Notes: generated from the letters alone by a model not told the origin. 64,000 nucleotides of DNA from Litoribrevibacter albus (GCF_030159995.1 NZ_BSNM01000027.1:124001-188000); one strand, 5' to 3'; positions 27,149 to 36,620 are shown, counted from the first letter of the stretch. Translations and numbers: made by a program.

Positions 27149-27441
27149 ATTGCCTATAGGTTATTACCCATACGTTTAGCTTACACGAAATGACTTAGTT
27201 AACAGCTTCAAAAAACGCTTTCAACAAACCACCTCGAATGGGCACTTCGAACCCCGGTAGTGACCTCAATCTGCAATACAGTTGTCACAGTGACTCGTCA
27301 GGATAGGCGCCTTTATTTGGGCCGGGTCAAACACCTACCTTCGGTCAGCGACTCATTTACAGTCAATGGCTTATCCGCGACCACGACATTACAACCTCGA
27401 TTCCATAGCTCAGATAAAAACAAGACAAAGGAAGCTAACAC

Positions 27442-28437
27442 ATGTTGAAAAAACTATTACCTATCGTCGCCTCTGGCGCATTGGCCCTAAGTGCTGTAAC
27501 AAACGTTTCAGCAAACGATACGCCGCTGTGTACCGACTTTAACAACCTGGATAACGCACCGTATTTCTACTATCCAGACAAAGACGGTTTCCGTTATTTC
27601 TGGAACAAATGGTTATCAGCAGACATCCCTTTCCACATGGGCCATGACACCATTATTGGTGAAGGCCAAACAGCCACTGTGATCGGTAAATTCGACTACG
27701 GCGCAGTAGCACATAAGGATCTGGAATTTGAATACGTTAAAGCCTATGTCTACGGCGGCGAAATGTCCGACTGGCAATACATTGGCAAATACAAAACCAA
27801 CAGCGACGGTAAAATCTACGTGGACGTAGACGGATTAGACGCAGGCCACTATCAAGTGAAAATGGTTGTAGTGGGAGATCTGTCAGAAGCCAACTCATAC
27901 ATCACCGTTGTGAAGCCTGGCACCAAGGCAGTTGTCTTTGATATCGACGAAACCCTGACCACCAGCGACCTTGAACAAGTCCTTGATTACACGGGCATCG
28001 AAGCCGCTGATGCTCGTGGTGGTGCAGCTGAGCTAGTGAACAACTACGTTGCAAAAGGCTACCACCCGCTGTTCATTACCGCTCGTACTTACTGGTACGC
28101 CAAAGGCACACGTCACTGGTTGAGCGACCACCTAGACGTACCTGAAGCGACCCTTCGCACCACGCTTAGCAACGAAACCGGATTATTCCAAACGGCGGAA
28201 TACAAAGCTGCAGTGTTAGAAGAAGTAAAAGCGGCTGGCCTGGACGTTGTTCGTGCCTATGGTAATGCAACCACCGACATCGAAGGCTTCAGCCAAGGCG
28301 GCGTACCTTTAGAAGAAATCTACATCGTAGGTAAAAACGCTGGCGCAATGGGCTCACAAGCCATCGAAGGGGAAGACTACTGGTCGCACCTTTACAGTGT
28401 GGTAGAAGACACGCCGGATAGCGGATGTGCGCGTTAA
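27442..28437 (+). CDS. secreted LNS2 (lipin-like) HAD phosphatase
   Basis: A 331-residue exported protein with a signal peptide (1-24, ending VSA). Residues about 60-155 form a beta-rich domain. Residues about 160-300 are an LNS2/HAD domain: DIDETLT with D167, D169 and T171 fits the DxDxT phosphatase motif of lipins, then FITARTYW. Lipins dephosphorylate phosphatidic acid to diacylglycerol, but are usually intracellular; here the enzyme is exported. The substrate is inferred. The gene has an AAGGAAG ribosome-binding site and its own terminator. Confidence 0.85.
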   Translation: MLKKLLPIVASGALALSAVTNVSANDTPLCTDFNNLDNAPYFYYPDKDGFRYFWNKWLSADIPFHMGHDTIIGEGQTATVIGKFDYGAVAHKDLEFEYVKAYVYGGEMSDWQYIGKYKTNSDGKIYVDVDGLDAGHYQVKMVVVGDLSEANSYITVVKPGTKAVVFDIDETLTTSDLEQVLDYTGIEAADARGGAAELVNNYVAKGYHPLFITARTYWYAKGTRHWLSDHLDVPEATLRTTLSNETGLFQTAEYKAAVLEEVKAAGLDVVRAYGNATTDIEGFSQGGVPLEEIYIVGKNAGAMGSQAIEGEDYWSHLYSVVEDTPDSGCAR

Positions 28438-28471
28438 TAATTGAATAGATTCTGACATCATTCAATTAATC

Positions 28472-28510
28472 AATAAGGCGGTGTTCACAGTTAAAGGCAC
28501 CGCCTTATTT
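28472..28510. terminator. bidirectional terminator
   Basis: Arms AATAAGGCGGTG (28472-28483) and CACCGCCTTATT (28498-28509) pair over 12 bases with A/T-rich flanks. The stem overlaps the end of the converging hypothetical gene and can serve both. Confidence 0.75.
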
Positions 28511-28978
28511 ATATCGTCGATATAAGATCCACAAATCAGTGGGTATTTCTTCAATTTTCTGTTGTGATTCCCAAATCAACAGCCCTTGGTCTGTCATGGA
28601 ACCGATTAAGCCATCCGCAAAAATGAAGTTTCCCTGCTGACAAACAGAAGGAAACAGATCCTTCCTGATGGATTCTCCTGGCTCCTGAAAGGATCTGGTT
28701 AACGAGAACTCACTGAACTGTTGGAAGAAGGTCACATCCAAAGTCGCACCCCCCATTTCGGCAGAATACGCACCATCAAACTCAGTGTTAGCTCGATAAA
28801 ACTCAGAAATATTCTGAACCTCTGTTCCAACCAACACCCTCTTCGGCACAGCGCGGATCGTTAGCTCATGACAATGACTCTCAGTGTAGAGCGCCTCTAA
28901 CTCCAGAGAATAGCCCCCCCTTACCCATACAGTAATAAGAAGACATAACCCTATTATCGATCCTTGCTTGAGCGACAC
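28505..28978 (-). CDS. hypothetical exported protein
   Basis: A 157-residue protein with a hydrophobic N-terminus (about 8-24) that reads as a signal peptide or anchor. Two cysteines (in SHCHELT and SVCQQGN) may form a disulfide. I recognise no family. The start is GTG (28978) with a GAGAG sequence upstream. Its stop lies in the shared terminator with the LNS2 gene. Confidence 0.6.
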   Translation of the reverse strand: MSLKQGSIIGLCLLITVWVRGGYSLELEALYTESHCHELTIRAVPKRVLVGTEVQNISEFYRANTEFDGAYSAEMGGATLDVTFFQQFSEFSLTRSFQEPGESIRKDLFPSVCQQGNFIFADGLIGSMTDQGLLIWESQQKIEEIPTDLWILYRRYK

Positions 28979-29126
28979 AATTCAACTCTCAGTCGATGTC
29001 TAACCAAAACACATAAACAAAAAATAGTTAATTCCAAAGGAATTCACATCGCTATTTTATAAGCTTAGCTCTTCAATTACTGTCATACTTTCCCCTTTAT
29101 TCCACACTCACACTGATTAACTCTTA

Positions 29127-30065
29127 ATGGCTCAAGACGCGCACTTTTCATTCATCATTTCAGCAAATCAAGCCGATCAACCTCTACTTGAATGCCTGCT
29201 GCCATGCATCCCCTATTTGACAGCTGAACAATGGCAGAGACTTTTAGATCAGCAATTGATTACAGTGGATAACCAAGTCATTACCGAAAATGTTGTGGTT
29301 CATGAAGGTCAGCAAATTGCCTATACCGTCCCTGATTATCAAGAAGCCGAAGTGGATACGCGCTGGCAACTGCTGTGGCACAACAATGAAATTGCCGCCA
29401 TTCATAAACCCGCCAACTTGCCAGTTAATCGCACCACCCGAAACGTCTACAACACCTTAATTCAGCTACTTCGTCGAGAAAGCCCCTGGCCTGATGCCCA
29501 CTTACTTCATAGATTGGATTTGGAAACCTCCGGCGTGATTTTGATCGCCCAAAACAACGACATTGCCAAGCGTTATCAATCAAAGTTGGAATCATTGATC
29601 AAACGGAAAATCTACCGCGCCGTGGTTTACGGCACACCCCCGTGGAGCGAGCTGGAATTTGAATGCGACCTCAACACCATCGAAGACAGCCCAATTCGCA
29701 GCCAAATGCACGTAGTAGACACTGGGCAAGGCAAGCCCAGCAAAACCCGATTTACCTTGCTGAAATCACAGGGTGAGTTTTCCCTCATCCAATGCGAACT
29801 CTTTACCGGCCGGAAGCACCAAATCCGTGCTCAGCTGGCTCACCTAGGGCACCCAATTCTCGGTGACAAAATCTACAGCAATAACGGCGAGTTTTACCTC
29901 AAACGAATCGACAAAACTCTTACCGAATTCGACCATCAAAAGCTAGGCCCAAGTCATCACCTGCTTCATGCTTACGAGCTGCATTTGCATAATCTTTGGG
30001 AAGAAAACGGAAAGGATATTGTGATAAGAGATGAACTGTTTTCTGAGGAGTTTTTGTTCAGGTAA
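29127..30065 (+). CDS. RluA-family pseudouridine synthase
   Basis: A 312-residue enzyme that turns uridine in rRNA or tRNA into pseudouridine. Motif II HRLDLETSGV carries the catalytic D131. The KIYRAVV motif and GRKHQIRAQLAHLGHPILGD near the C-terminus follow in family order. A short S4-like N-terminal part (about 20-70) is present but diverged. It is longer than TruC and nearer RluA/RluD types. The exact RNA target cannot be assigned from sequence. Confidence 0.92.
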   Translation: MAQDAHFSFIISANQADQPLLECLLPCIPYLTAEQWQRLLDQQLITVDNQVITENVVVHEGQQIAYTVPDYQEAEVDTRWQLLWHNNEIAAIHKPANLPVNRTTRNVYNTLIQLLRRESPWPDAHLLHRLDLETSGVILIAQNNDIAKRYQSKLESLIKRKIYRAVVYGTPPWSELEFECDLNTIEDSPIRSQMHVVDTGQGKPSKTRFTLLKSQGEFSLIQCELFTGRKHQIRAQLAHLGHPILGDKIYSNNGEFYLKRIDKTLTEFDHQKLGPSHHLLHAYELHLHNLWEENGKDIVIRDELFSEEFLFR

Positions 30066-30181
30066 GAGCTTAACTAGTGATCAACGTATGTTCGTACTAT
30101 ATTGGTGAAACCACGAACAGCAAACCATTTAGAATGGAACAAGTTATTCAAAAGCCAAATCAGCTAATAGGAGACTAAATC

Positions 30182-30958
30182 ATGGATGATATCAATGAAA
30201 TACCGTTTAAGTCTGTTGCTAACACATTAGCAAAATCTTTTGCTTCTAATGTAATTGAAAGATGGACACATTACCGCGCTAAAAACTTTTTTCTCCAGTT
30301 TCAGCATAGATTACTAAAAGTGCGCCAAGATGGTGACTTTGAAGAGGACATATCAAAAAAGATAGAACAGATTTTATCAACAGAGATAGGAAGTGAAATT
30401 GTATTTGATGCTTATAGGAGGGTTAGCCTAGCCAAGTCCAAAGATATTGGCCCCCGCATTATTGGAATTTTAACTGCTGAACTATGTCTTGAAAATCGTA
30501 CTGCCAACGAGATTGAGGAGCTAATATTTTCTGCTGCCGAATCTTTAAATGATTCTGAAATGATAGAATCCTTAAGCACAATTGAACAGTGGCTTAATCA
30601 GTCAACACGAAATAAGCGAAAAGGAAACTTAGCTGGATCAACATATATAGAAAATAACGAATTAATATACATTTTAGAACATAATGTAATCGAAGATATC
30701 TCATATGTTGGGAGTCAAAAAAATATCGACTTAAGCATAGATAGTTTATACGACGAATTTGGAAGCGGTATGCAAAAGTTAAAAGACTTGGGCATTCTAA
30801 AAACTAGACTTCAACAATCTACATTCAGCTATCACGAAGATAGTGAACGATATATCGACCAGGATGGCACAGCACAAATTACACTCAAACTAGTTGCTTT
30901 CCCACTAAGTTATAGACGACTTTTATCATTGATAGACCAAGCATCTTCTAATCTATAG
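30182..30958 (+). CDS. hypothetical protein, accessory
   Basis: A 258-residue, mainly helical, soluble protein of no family I recognise. The coding sequence is AT-rich beside its neighbours and is a lone insertion between the pseudouridine synthase and a GNAT gene. An AGGAG site 8 bases upstream supports ATG 30182. The C-terminal third (LYDEFGSGMQKLKDLGILKTRL) could be a small winged-helix-like region. Its base composition suggests transfer. Confidence 0.65.
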   Translation: MDDINEIPFKSVANTLAKSFASNVIERWTHYRAKNFFLQFQHRLLKVRQDGDFEEDISKKIEQILSTEIGSEIVFDAYRRVSLAKSKDIGPRIIGILTAELCLENRTANEIEELIFSAAESLNDSEMIESLSTIEQWLNQSTRNKRKGNLAGSTYIENNELIYILEHNVIEDISYVGSQKNIDLSIDSLYDEFGSGMQKLKDLGILKTRLQQSTFSYHEDSERYIDQDGTAQITLKLVAFPLSYRRLLSLIDQASSNL

Positions 30959-31006
30959 TGTGTAATACAAAACTAGCCTTCAGTAGGCTCCCCAAGGAAT
31001 GGACAC

Positions 31007-31855
31007 ATGCAAAACACCTACACCATCAAAACGATGAACCAACAAGAAGTAGCGCTTGCTGTGGAATGGGCAGCACAAGAAGGGTGGAATCCTGGCCTTC
31101 ACGATGCCGAGTGTTATCACGCCGCAGACCCAAACGGGTTTCTTATTGGCTATCTGAACGATGAACCGATTGCGACTATTTCCGCAGTGAAATACAACGA
31201 TGACTTCGGTTTTATTGGCTTCTACATTGTTAAGCCAGAGTATCGCGGGAAAGGCTACGGTATTCAGATTTGGAATGCAGCACTTGAGTATCTTAAAGGG
31301 GCAAACGTTGCTCTGGATGGTGTCGTCGCTCAGCAAGAGAATTACAAAAAGTCAGGTTTCAAACTCGCCTACAGTAACATTCGATACGAAGGCTTAGGTG
31401 GTGGGAATGCGCCTGAAGAGGCCAACATCGTGGAACTGGCTTCCCTCCCCTTCGATACCATCGAAACTTACGATCAGCCGTTTTTCCCAGCCAAACGATC
31501 TAACTTCTTAAAAGGTTGGATTAACCAACCAGACAGCCATGCTTTGGGTATCATGAATGATGGACAACTGGCGGGTTATGGTGTGATTCGTGAATGTCGC
31601 GAGGGCTATAAAATCGGGCCACTGTTGGCAGACAGTTCGGAACTGGCGGAGTCGCTTTTTCTTGCATTGAAATCAAAACTAAACACAACAGACACTGTCT
31701 ATCTGGATACACCAGAGGTTAACCAAGCCGCCGTATCACTGGCAGAACGCCACGGCATGCAAGTGTCATTTGAGACGGCAAGAATGTATACGGGCGAAAC
31801 TCCAAACATCCCACTGGATCGGTTGTTTGGTGTTACCTCATTTGAGATTGGGTAA
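31007..31855 (+). CDS. two-domain GNAT acetyltransferase
   Basis: A 282-residue protein. The first half is a GNAT domain with FGFIGFYIVKPEYRGKGYG, the acetyl-CoA binding loop. The second half is an additional acetyltransferase-like domain (KSNLKGWINQ-like, ending DRLFGVTSFEIG) of the kind seen in YitH-type proteins. Substrate unknown. The AAGGA site precedes the ATG. A second GNAT gene follows after 52 bases on the same strand, possibly in one transcript. Confidence 0.88.
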   Translation: MQNTYTIKTMNQQEVALAVEWAAQEGWNPGLHDAECYHAADPNGFLIGYLNDEPIATISAVKYNDDFGFIGFYIVKPEYRGKGYGIQIWNAALEYLKGANVALDGVVAQQENYKKSGFKLAYSNIRYEGLGGGNAPEEANIVELASLPFDTIETYDQPFFPAKRSNFLKGWINQPDSHALGIMNDGQLAGYGVIRECREGYKIGPLLADSSELAESLFLALKSKLNTTDTVYLDTPEVNQAAVSLAERHGMQVSFETARMYTGETPNIPLDRLFGVTSFEIG

Positions 31856-31907
31856 GCCCTACCAACAAAACGATTTAACATTCAAGATGCTCTAAAAAAG
31901 GAATTCC

Positions 31908-32348
31908 ATGAACATCCAAGCAGTAACCAAAGACAACTACCAAGAACTCATTGAGGTTTGGGAAGCCTCGGTCAGAGCGACACACGATTTCCTACCGGAA
32001 GACAACATTGCAGAACTCAAACCACTTATCCTCCAACACTACTTTGATGCAGTAGACTTGCGTTGCGTTAAAAACGGCGACGACAAAATTCTAGGCTTCA
32101 TTGGCGTTAGTGATTCAAACATTGAAATGTTGTTCGTCGATCCGGCTCACATAGGCCAATCCATCGGGCGAAAGCTCACTGAGTTTGCCATTGAAAACCT
32201 GCACGCCACGAAGGTGGATGTGAACGAACAAAACCCAAAAGCCATCGGCTTTTACGAGCGTCTGGGCTTTACTCAAACCGGCCGTTCGGAATTGGACGGC
32301 CAAGGTAATCCATTCCCGTTAATACATATGACATTGAGAGAAGATTAA
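31908..32348 (+). CDS. yjaB: GNAT acetyltransferase YjaB-like
   Basis: A 146-residue acetyltransferase. The start WEASVRATHDFLPEDNI, the IEMLFVDPAHIGQSIGRKL acetyl-CoA site and the end VNEQNPKAIGFYERLGFTQTGRSELDGQGNPFPL line up with E. coli YjaB. The physiological acceptor is unknown. The AAAAAGGA site lies at good distance. Its stop lies 28 bases from the end of the converging LuxR-type gene. Confidence 0.85.
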   Translation: MNIQAVTKDNYQELIEVWEASVRATHDFLPEDNIAELKPLILQHYFDAVDLRCVKNGDDKILGFIGVSDSNIEMLFVDPAHIGQSIGRKLTEFAIENLHATKVDVNEQNPKAIGFYERLGFTQTGRSELDGQGNPFPLIHMTLRED

Positions 32349-32376
32349 TGTCTCAGACAAGTACGAGGTTGATTCC

Positions 32377-33483
32377 CTACAACCGCGTCAACAACAGCTG
32401 GATAAGTTGCACCTGATTTCGAACGCCCAATTTTGAAAAACAAGCAATCAACGTATTGCGTGTAGTGTTGAGTGCAACATTCATATCTTGAGAGATTTCT
32501 TCCAGCGTTTTGCCTTCCAGAATCAACAAACAAAGCTCTGCCTGTCGCTGGGAGAGCGAGAACTTTTCCATCACCATCTTACAGTGAGGGATGCGCCTGC
32601 GGGCAATAAGCAAAGCCATGCCGGTGGAATCGTAGCCCGACTGTTCGAAGTCGATCAAAGGTAAGGTCCACAGATTTTCGGATTGTTCTCCAGAATAAAG
32701 CTGAACAAACCCCAAGGTTGCAGAATTAGCCGTTTCAGGATGACTGGCCCAATCAATGCTTTTCTGAAGATGACTGTGCTGTCGGGAATCCGGGGCAAAC
32801 AACTGCCCATGAGATACACCAAGCAAGGCTGTTTCCTTCATCCACTGTTCCGCCTCTCGATTCATCATGATGACTTTTAGTGATTTATCAACGACAAACA
32901 CCGGGCGATCAAGCTGGTGAATAAAGAACTGCCAATGAAACTGATACCGGCTGGCAACTTCAAAAATAGGAGCCAAACGAATGTAGTGCCCGAAGTGGGG
33001 CCGAAGAAGATTCAAGGCGGCTTCGATCTCTTCGGAAAACGCCCCTTGCTCTCGGCCACGCTGGAAAGACACTTTGGCATGGTAGCCGTCACTTAGCAGG
33101 AAAGAGGTTCCAATGGCATGACAGACATCAAACGGCTTACCCCAGTCGATATAGAACTCCGAGTTTCTATAATCTTTATCCGACAAAATTCGTTGACCCG
33201 TGATGAATACACCATTGTCCAGATTTCGGGCATAGGCTGTTTTTGTCCAGGGATCACAGGTTACAAAGTAATCTTCATAGGTTTGCATTGACTGCTCGTT
33301 GTAACCAAGCATATGGAGTGTTTTTAAATCATGTGTTTCGAGGTTTTCGACTTGAAATGCCGCATGAGGCGAGTCTATCTGCTCCTGCAGATCACTAAGA
33401 ATGTTTAACAGATCACCGGGCCGGGTCACTGCACTGTATAGCCGATTAATAAAGAGAGTGATCAGTTTGGGATCGGTAAACAT
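32377..33483 (-). CDS. LuxR-type regulator with N-terminal sensory region (second of pair)
   Basis: A 368-residue regulator. The last 65 residues form a GerE/LuxR helix-turn-helix: FSLSQRQAELCLLILEGKTLEEISQDMNVALNTTRNTL. The 300-residue N-terminal part has no recognised autoinducer domain; a PAS-like segment (RPVFVVDKSLKVIMMNREAEQWM) lies near residue 190. It follows another LuxR-type gene by 15 bases on the same strand, so the two likely form an operon. Signal and targets unknown. Confidence 0.87.
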   Translation of the reverse strand: MFTDPKLITLFINRLYSAVTRPGDLLNILSDLQEQIDSPHAAFQVENLETHDLKTLHMLGYNEQSMQTYEDYFVTCDPWTKTAYARNLDNGVFITGQRILSDKDYRNSEFYIDWGKPFDVCHAIGTSFLLSDGYHAKVSFQRGREQGAFSEEIEAALNLLRPHFGHYIRLAPIFEVASRYQFHWQFFIHQLDRPVFVVDKSLKVIMMNREAEQWMKETALLGVSHGQLFAPDSRQHSHLQKSIDWASHPETANSATLGFVQLYSGEQSENLWTLPLIDFEQSGYDSTGMALLIARRRIPHCKMVMEKFSLSQRQAELCLLILEGKTLEEISQDMNVALNTTRNTLIACFSKLGVRNQVQLIQLLLTRL

Positions 33484-33498
33484 CGACGCTAGGACCTA

Positions 33499-34428
33499 TC
33501 AGAAAATATTAGGCCAGATCATCGCCGCCATTTGTGATTGGCTTTGAACACCGAGCTTCTTATAAATCGCTTTGAGGTAGGAATATACTGTACTGACGCT
33601 TAACCCTGTTAACGCCGATATTTCCTTGGCAGACTTACCGCAACACGCCCAACCTGCAACCGTTGCCTGAGAGTCGCTCAACCCAAAACCTTGAGTCAGC
33701 CACTTCGCGTTGGGCGAGTTATCCAATGGCTTTAACGTCAGATAATACACCCCTAGCTTCCTCGACCATGCAAACAACTCGTCCGTCGAATAAAGCAACA
33801 TGCATTCGTAGAGGTTATCACCCGCTTGATAACGGAAACTGACTTTTTCATTGGGCAAAGGGTCGGAAAGGTAATCGGTGATTTTTGATGATCCTAATTT
33901 GGCGAGCTTCTGAGCATTGACCGAAATGGTTTTGTCATTAATCAGTTCTTTCGCCAAATAATTGGTGTGCAGAATACGGCTATTATGATCAACTTCCAGC
34001 ATCGCCAGACGAACTGTATCCAACGCCAGATTAACCAACCGGCGTTGACCAATATATTGTGAGTGTTTGACTCCGATGGTTAAAGACGACAGCAAACAAT
34101 CATCAAACTGACTCAACCACATTAATCGTTCAGCCATCACTGTGTTTTGATCAAAGCAAAGGGTGAGTTCAACCAGATGACCTTCCACCTGCCAGTTGCG
34201 GCTGTAATGGTTGCTGACGTGCTGTTTAATACTCTTATGTTCGGTTTTCACCGGCCTTGTGAGAGCAACGTTTAGTGAGGGTATGTTGAGTTGTCCCTCA
34301 AGGGCACCACTGTATTCGACTAAAACATCTATCCATCCTGACCAACAGACTGCACTATGAACATCAATGTTCATTGCATGAATCAAGTCCTCCATGGCCC
34401 GGCTTATAACATCAGCAGTAGCACTCAC
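33499..34428 (-). CDS. LuxR-type regulator (first of pair)
   Basis: A 309-residue regulator. A C-terminal LuxR helix-turn-helix is clear: GLSDSQATVAGWACCGKSAKEISALTGLSVSTVYSYLKAI. A PAS-like region sits near residues 128-180 (AMLEVDHNSRILHTNYLAKEL). Both regulators of the pair share this PAS-then-LuxR order. Translation starts at GTG 34428 after GAGGA. Divergent from it is the YD-repeat lipoprotein, a positional candidate for control. Confidence 0.85.
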   Translation of the reverse strand: MSATADVISRAMEDLIHAMNIDVHSAVCWSGWIDVLVEYSGALEGQLNIPSLNVALTRPVKTEHKSIKQHVSNHYSRNWQVEGHLVELTLCFDQNTVMAERLMWLSQFDDCLLSSLTIGVKHSQYIGQRRLVNLALDTVRLAMLEVDHNSRILHTNYLAKELINDKTISVNAQKLAKLGSSKITDYLSDPLPNEKVSFRYQAGDNLYECMLLYSTDELFAWSRKLGVYYLTLKPLDNSPNAKWLTQGFGLSDSQATVAGWACCGKSAKEISALTGLSVSTVYSYLKAIYKKLGVQSQSQMAAMIWPNIF

Positions 34429-34745
34429 ATGATGTCCTCAAGGAATGGTGTACTCAATAGTGGTGTCCTCAAAAGGAGGATGTTCTCAATAGACAGTATT
34501 CTCAACGCAAACTGTCACAGCGTAACTCGGTAGAAAAGAGCCAAAAGTCAGCCCATAAACAACCACCGTTTTGTGGGTTAACTATAGTAGTGATCGACCC
34601 TCCTGTCTCAATAGTGCAAATTAGGGTATTCCCCCAAACTTACCCCCTCATCTCCCCTAAATTGGCTCATACACGGCCTTCTGAGATCTCCCTATGATTG
34701 CCCGCCTAATTATATTTACATGCTTACATAGGGTTGGAACACATA
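34429..34745. repeat. spacer with degenerate 15-17 bp repeats
   Basis: The divergent spacer between the LuxR pair and the YD-repeat lipoprotein. Between about 34431 and 34513 a degenerate unit (roughly GTGTNCTCAATAGTG) occurs five times: ATGTCCTCAAGGAATG, GTGTACTCAATAGTG, GTGTCCTCAAAAGGAGG, ATGTTCTCAATAGACA and GTATTCTCAACGCAA. The rest should hold both promoters; none is clear. Confidence 0.5.
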
Positions 34746-36551
34746 ATGAAAAAAACACTACTTGTCGGACTTACATCCGCAGTATTAACAGCGTGCGGTG
34801 GGGGCTCAGGATCAGGCTCTGATTCAGACGCAAATTCAGGAGCAAAAGTAGCAGCAGGCGAAGTTCAGATTGGGTATCTGGATACGGTTATAGGGCTTCC
34901 TTACCGCACAGAAACGCGCTCCGGAATCACCTCAGAACGAGGGGCATTTGAATATCGAGAAGGTGAGCAGGTTACCTTTACTCTGGGTAAAACCGAGTTG
35001 GCAACGATCACTCCACAAGCAAACTTGACGTTGTTCCAATTGATGGACAACACCTTCACGTTACCTCGTACCGCGAAAGACATACGCATTCAGCTGCGTT
35101 TGCATGAACAGTATGAAGTTCAAACGCAACTAGAAGCACTCAATCGTACCCCAAAATTGGCACAGATATCTGAGCTTCACCAGGCTTCCAACGTGATGCA
35201 ACTCCTGCTGGCACTGGATAGTGACAAGGATGCAAGTAACGGTTTTGATCTGACCCAAACTCAATGGATAACCGCATTAGAAGGTCTTGACTATACCTTT
35301 GCGTTGCCACTCAAAGACTTCTTTAAGAGCGAAGCGATGATCTCCTTCCAGCAAGAGACCGGGATCTCTTTAGCCATGGATAAAGCGACTCCGCTGAAAG
35401 CCTTGTATGAACTTGGTGGCATTACTGTCAGCGCTAAAATCAGAGCACAAGAGCTGGACTTTACCCCCATGTTTGTTAGCAGTACCAACTATGTCCTAAA
35501 TGAGTTTGGCCAGCCGACGGCTATGACCAAAGATGGCCGAGAACAAGAAGAAATATCAATCGAGTACGATGATAACGGTAACGTAACGAAAGAAACTCAC
35601 CGTGTAGACGGGGACAAAAATGGCAGTTATGACAGAAGCTTCGTCTATGATCGTGCCTGGAATGATTTCAACATGCCAACCAGTTACGAATACACTTATT
35701 ATTCTGACATCCTAACCACCGTTAGCAACACCAACTTTACCCAATACACCTATCAAGACAACCGTACTCGTCTGAGCGAACGAGGCTATGTTATCGACAA
35801 TAATGGCGATGGGACATTTGATACATTGCAGAACACGCTATATCAATACGATGAAAATGGCCGAATCGTTAATAAAACGATAAACCAAGTGGATGCAGAT
35901 GGGAACGTCATTAAACCGATCTCTATCGACACGCAATACTATGACAACGAAGGTCGCGTTGAACGATATATCTCCCGAGGCGGGTTTGATATAAACGGTG
36001 AGAATCCGACATCTAACTCGATCTATACCTTTACTTATGAAGGAAACACCGTCTCGCAGACGCTTGTTGAAGACGGTTTAACCTCCGTTTATATCGAAAC
36101 CTACAACGAAGACGGTCTGTTAACCTTAAAAGAAGCCACTTTATTTGATGCAGATGAGCAGCTAATTTATCAATCATCCGCACCATTTACTTATGACGAG
36201 ATGGGGCGCTTAACCCAATGTGAAGTGGGTTACCGTGAACAGGCAGGAGACCCAATCCAGCTGACTTACAGATTGCAGTATGCCTACGATGAAAATGGCT
36301 TATCAACACTGACTAACCAACGCATTTCGGGAGACCTCATTGCCAGAGAATCTACGCTATCCATCGAATATGGTGATGAAGGGCAACAACAAAAATTCAC
36401 TCAAACAGCTGATTTCTACACAGATTACAACTACAGCAGAGCAACCCATGACGATGCACTTGGCCATCTGATTCACGAGAATTATTTGAATAATCGAAAG
36501 TCATTCTCCAGAAGCAGATATTGCTTTGCCGATGCAAGCGTTCATCGTTAA
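34746..36551 (+). CDS. lipoprotein with YD/RHS-like repeats
   Basis: A 601-residue lipoprotein. Lipobox VLTAC at 13-17 precedes a flexible Gly/Ser/Asp stretch. From about residue 270 on, degenerate YD (RHS-type) repeats follow: YDDNGNVTKE, YDENGRIVNK, YYDNEGRVER, TYDEMGRLTQ and YAYDENGLST. YD repeats bind carbohydrate or build hollow shells in RHS toxins; here no toxin domain or core motif is visible. The start at ATG 34746 is preferred over TTG 34734. It ends at a strong terminator. Confidence 0.82.
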   Translation: MKKTLLVGLTSAVLTACGGGSGSGSDSDANSGAKVAAGEVQIGYLDTVIGLPYRTETRSGITSERGAFEYREGEQVTFTLGKTELATITPQANLTLFQLMDNTFTLPRTAKDIRIQLRLHEQYEVQTQLEALNRTPKLAQISELHQASNVMQLLLALDSDKDASNGFDLTQTQWITALEGLDYTFALPLKDFFKSEAMISFQQETGISLAMDKATPLKALYELGGITVSAKIRAQELDFTPMFVSSTNYVLNEFGQPTAMTKDGREQEEISIEYDDNGNVTKETHRVDGDKNGSYDRSFVYDRAWNDFNMPTSYEYTYYSDILTTVSNTNFTQYTYQDNRTRLSERGYVIDNNGDGTFDTLQNTLYQYDENGRIVNKTINQVDADGNVIKPISIDTQYYDNEGRVERYISRGGFDINGENPTSNSIYTFTYEGNTVSQTLVEDGLTSVYIETYNEDGLLTLKEATLFDADEQLIYQSSAPFTYDEMGRLTQCEVGYREQAGDPIQLTYRLQYAYDENGLSTLTNQRISGDLIARESTLSIEYGDEGQQQKFTQTADFYTDYNYSRATHDDALGHLIHENYLNNRKSFSRSRYCFADASVHR

Positions 36552-36584
36552 GCAATTAAATAAACGGATTGTTTAATGATTACT

Positions 36585-36620
36585 AAAACGAGCGGGTCAG
36601 AAATGGCCCGCTCGTTTTTT
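36585..36620 (+). terminator. terminator of the YD-repeat lipoprotein
   Basis: Arms AAAACGAGCGGG (36585-36596) and CCCGCTCGTTTT (36607-36618), followed by further T residues. Confidence 0.92.

Noticed and set aside
30182-32348. Toxin-antitoxin or phage-defence operon
   Set aside because: The orphan gene is next to acetyltransferases, but GNAT genes here resemble YitH and YjaB types, not GNAT toxins, and no antitoxin-like gene accompanies them.
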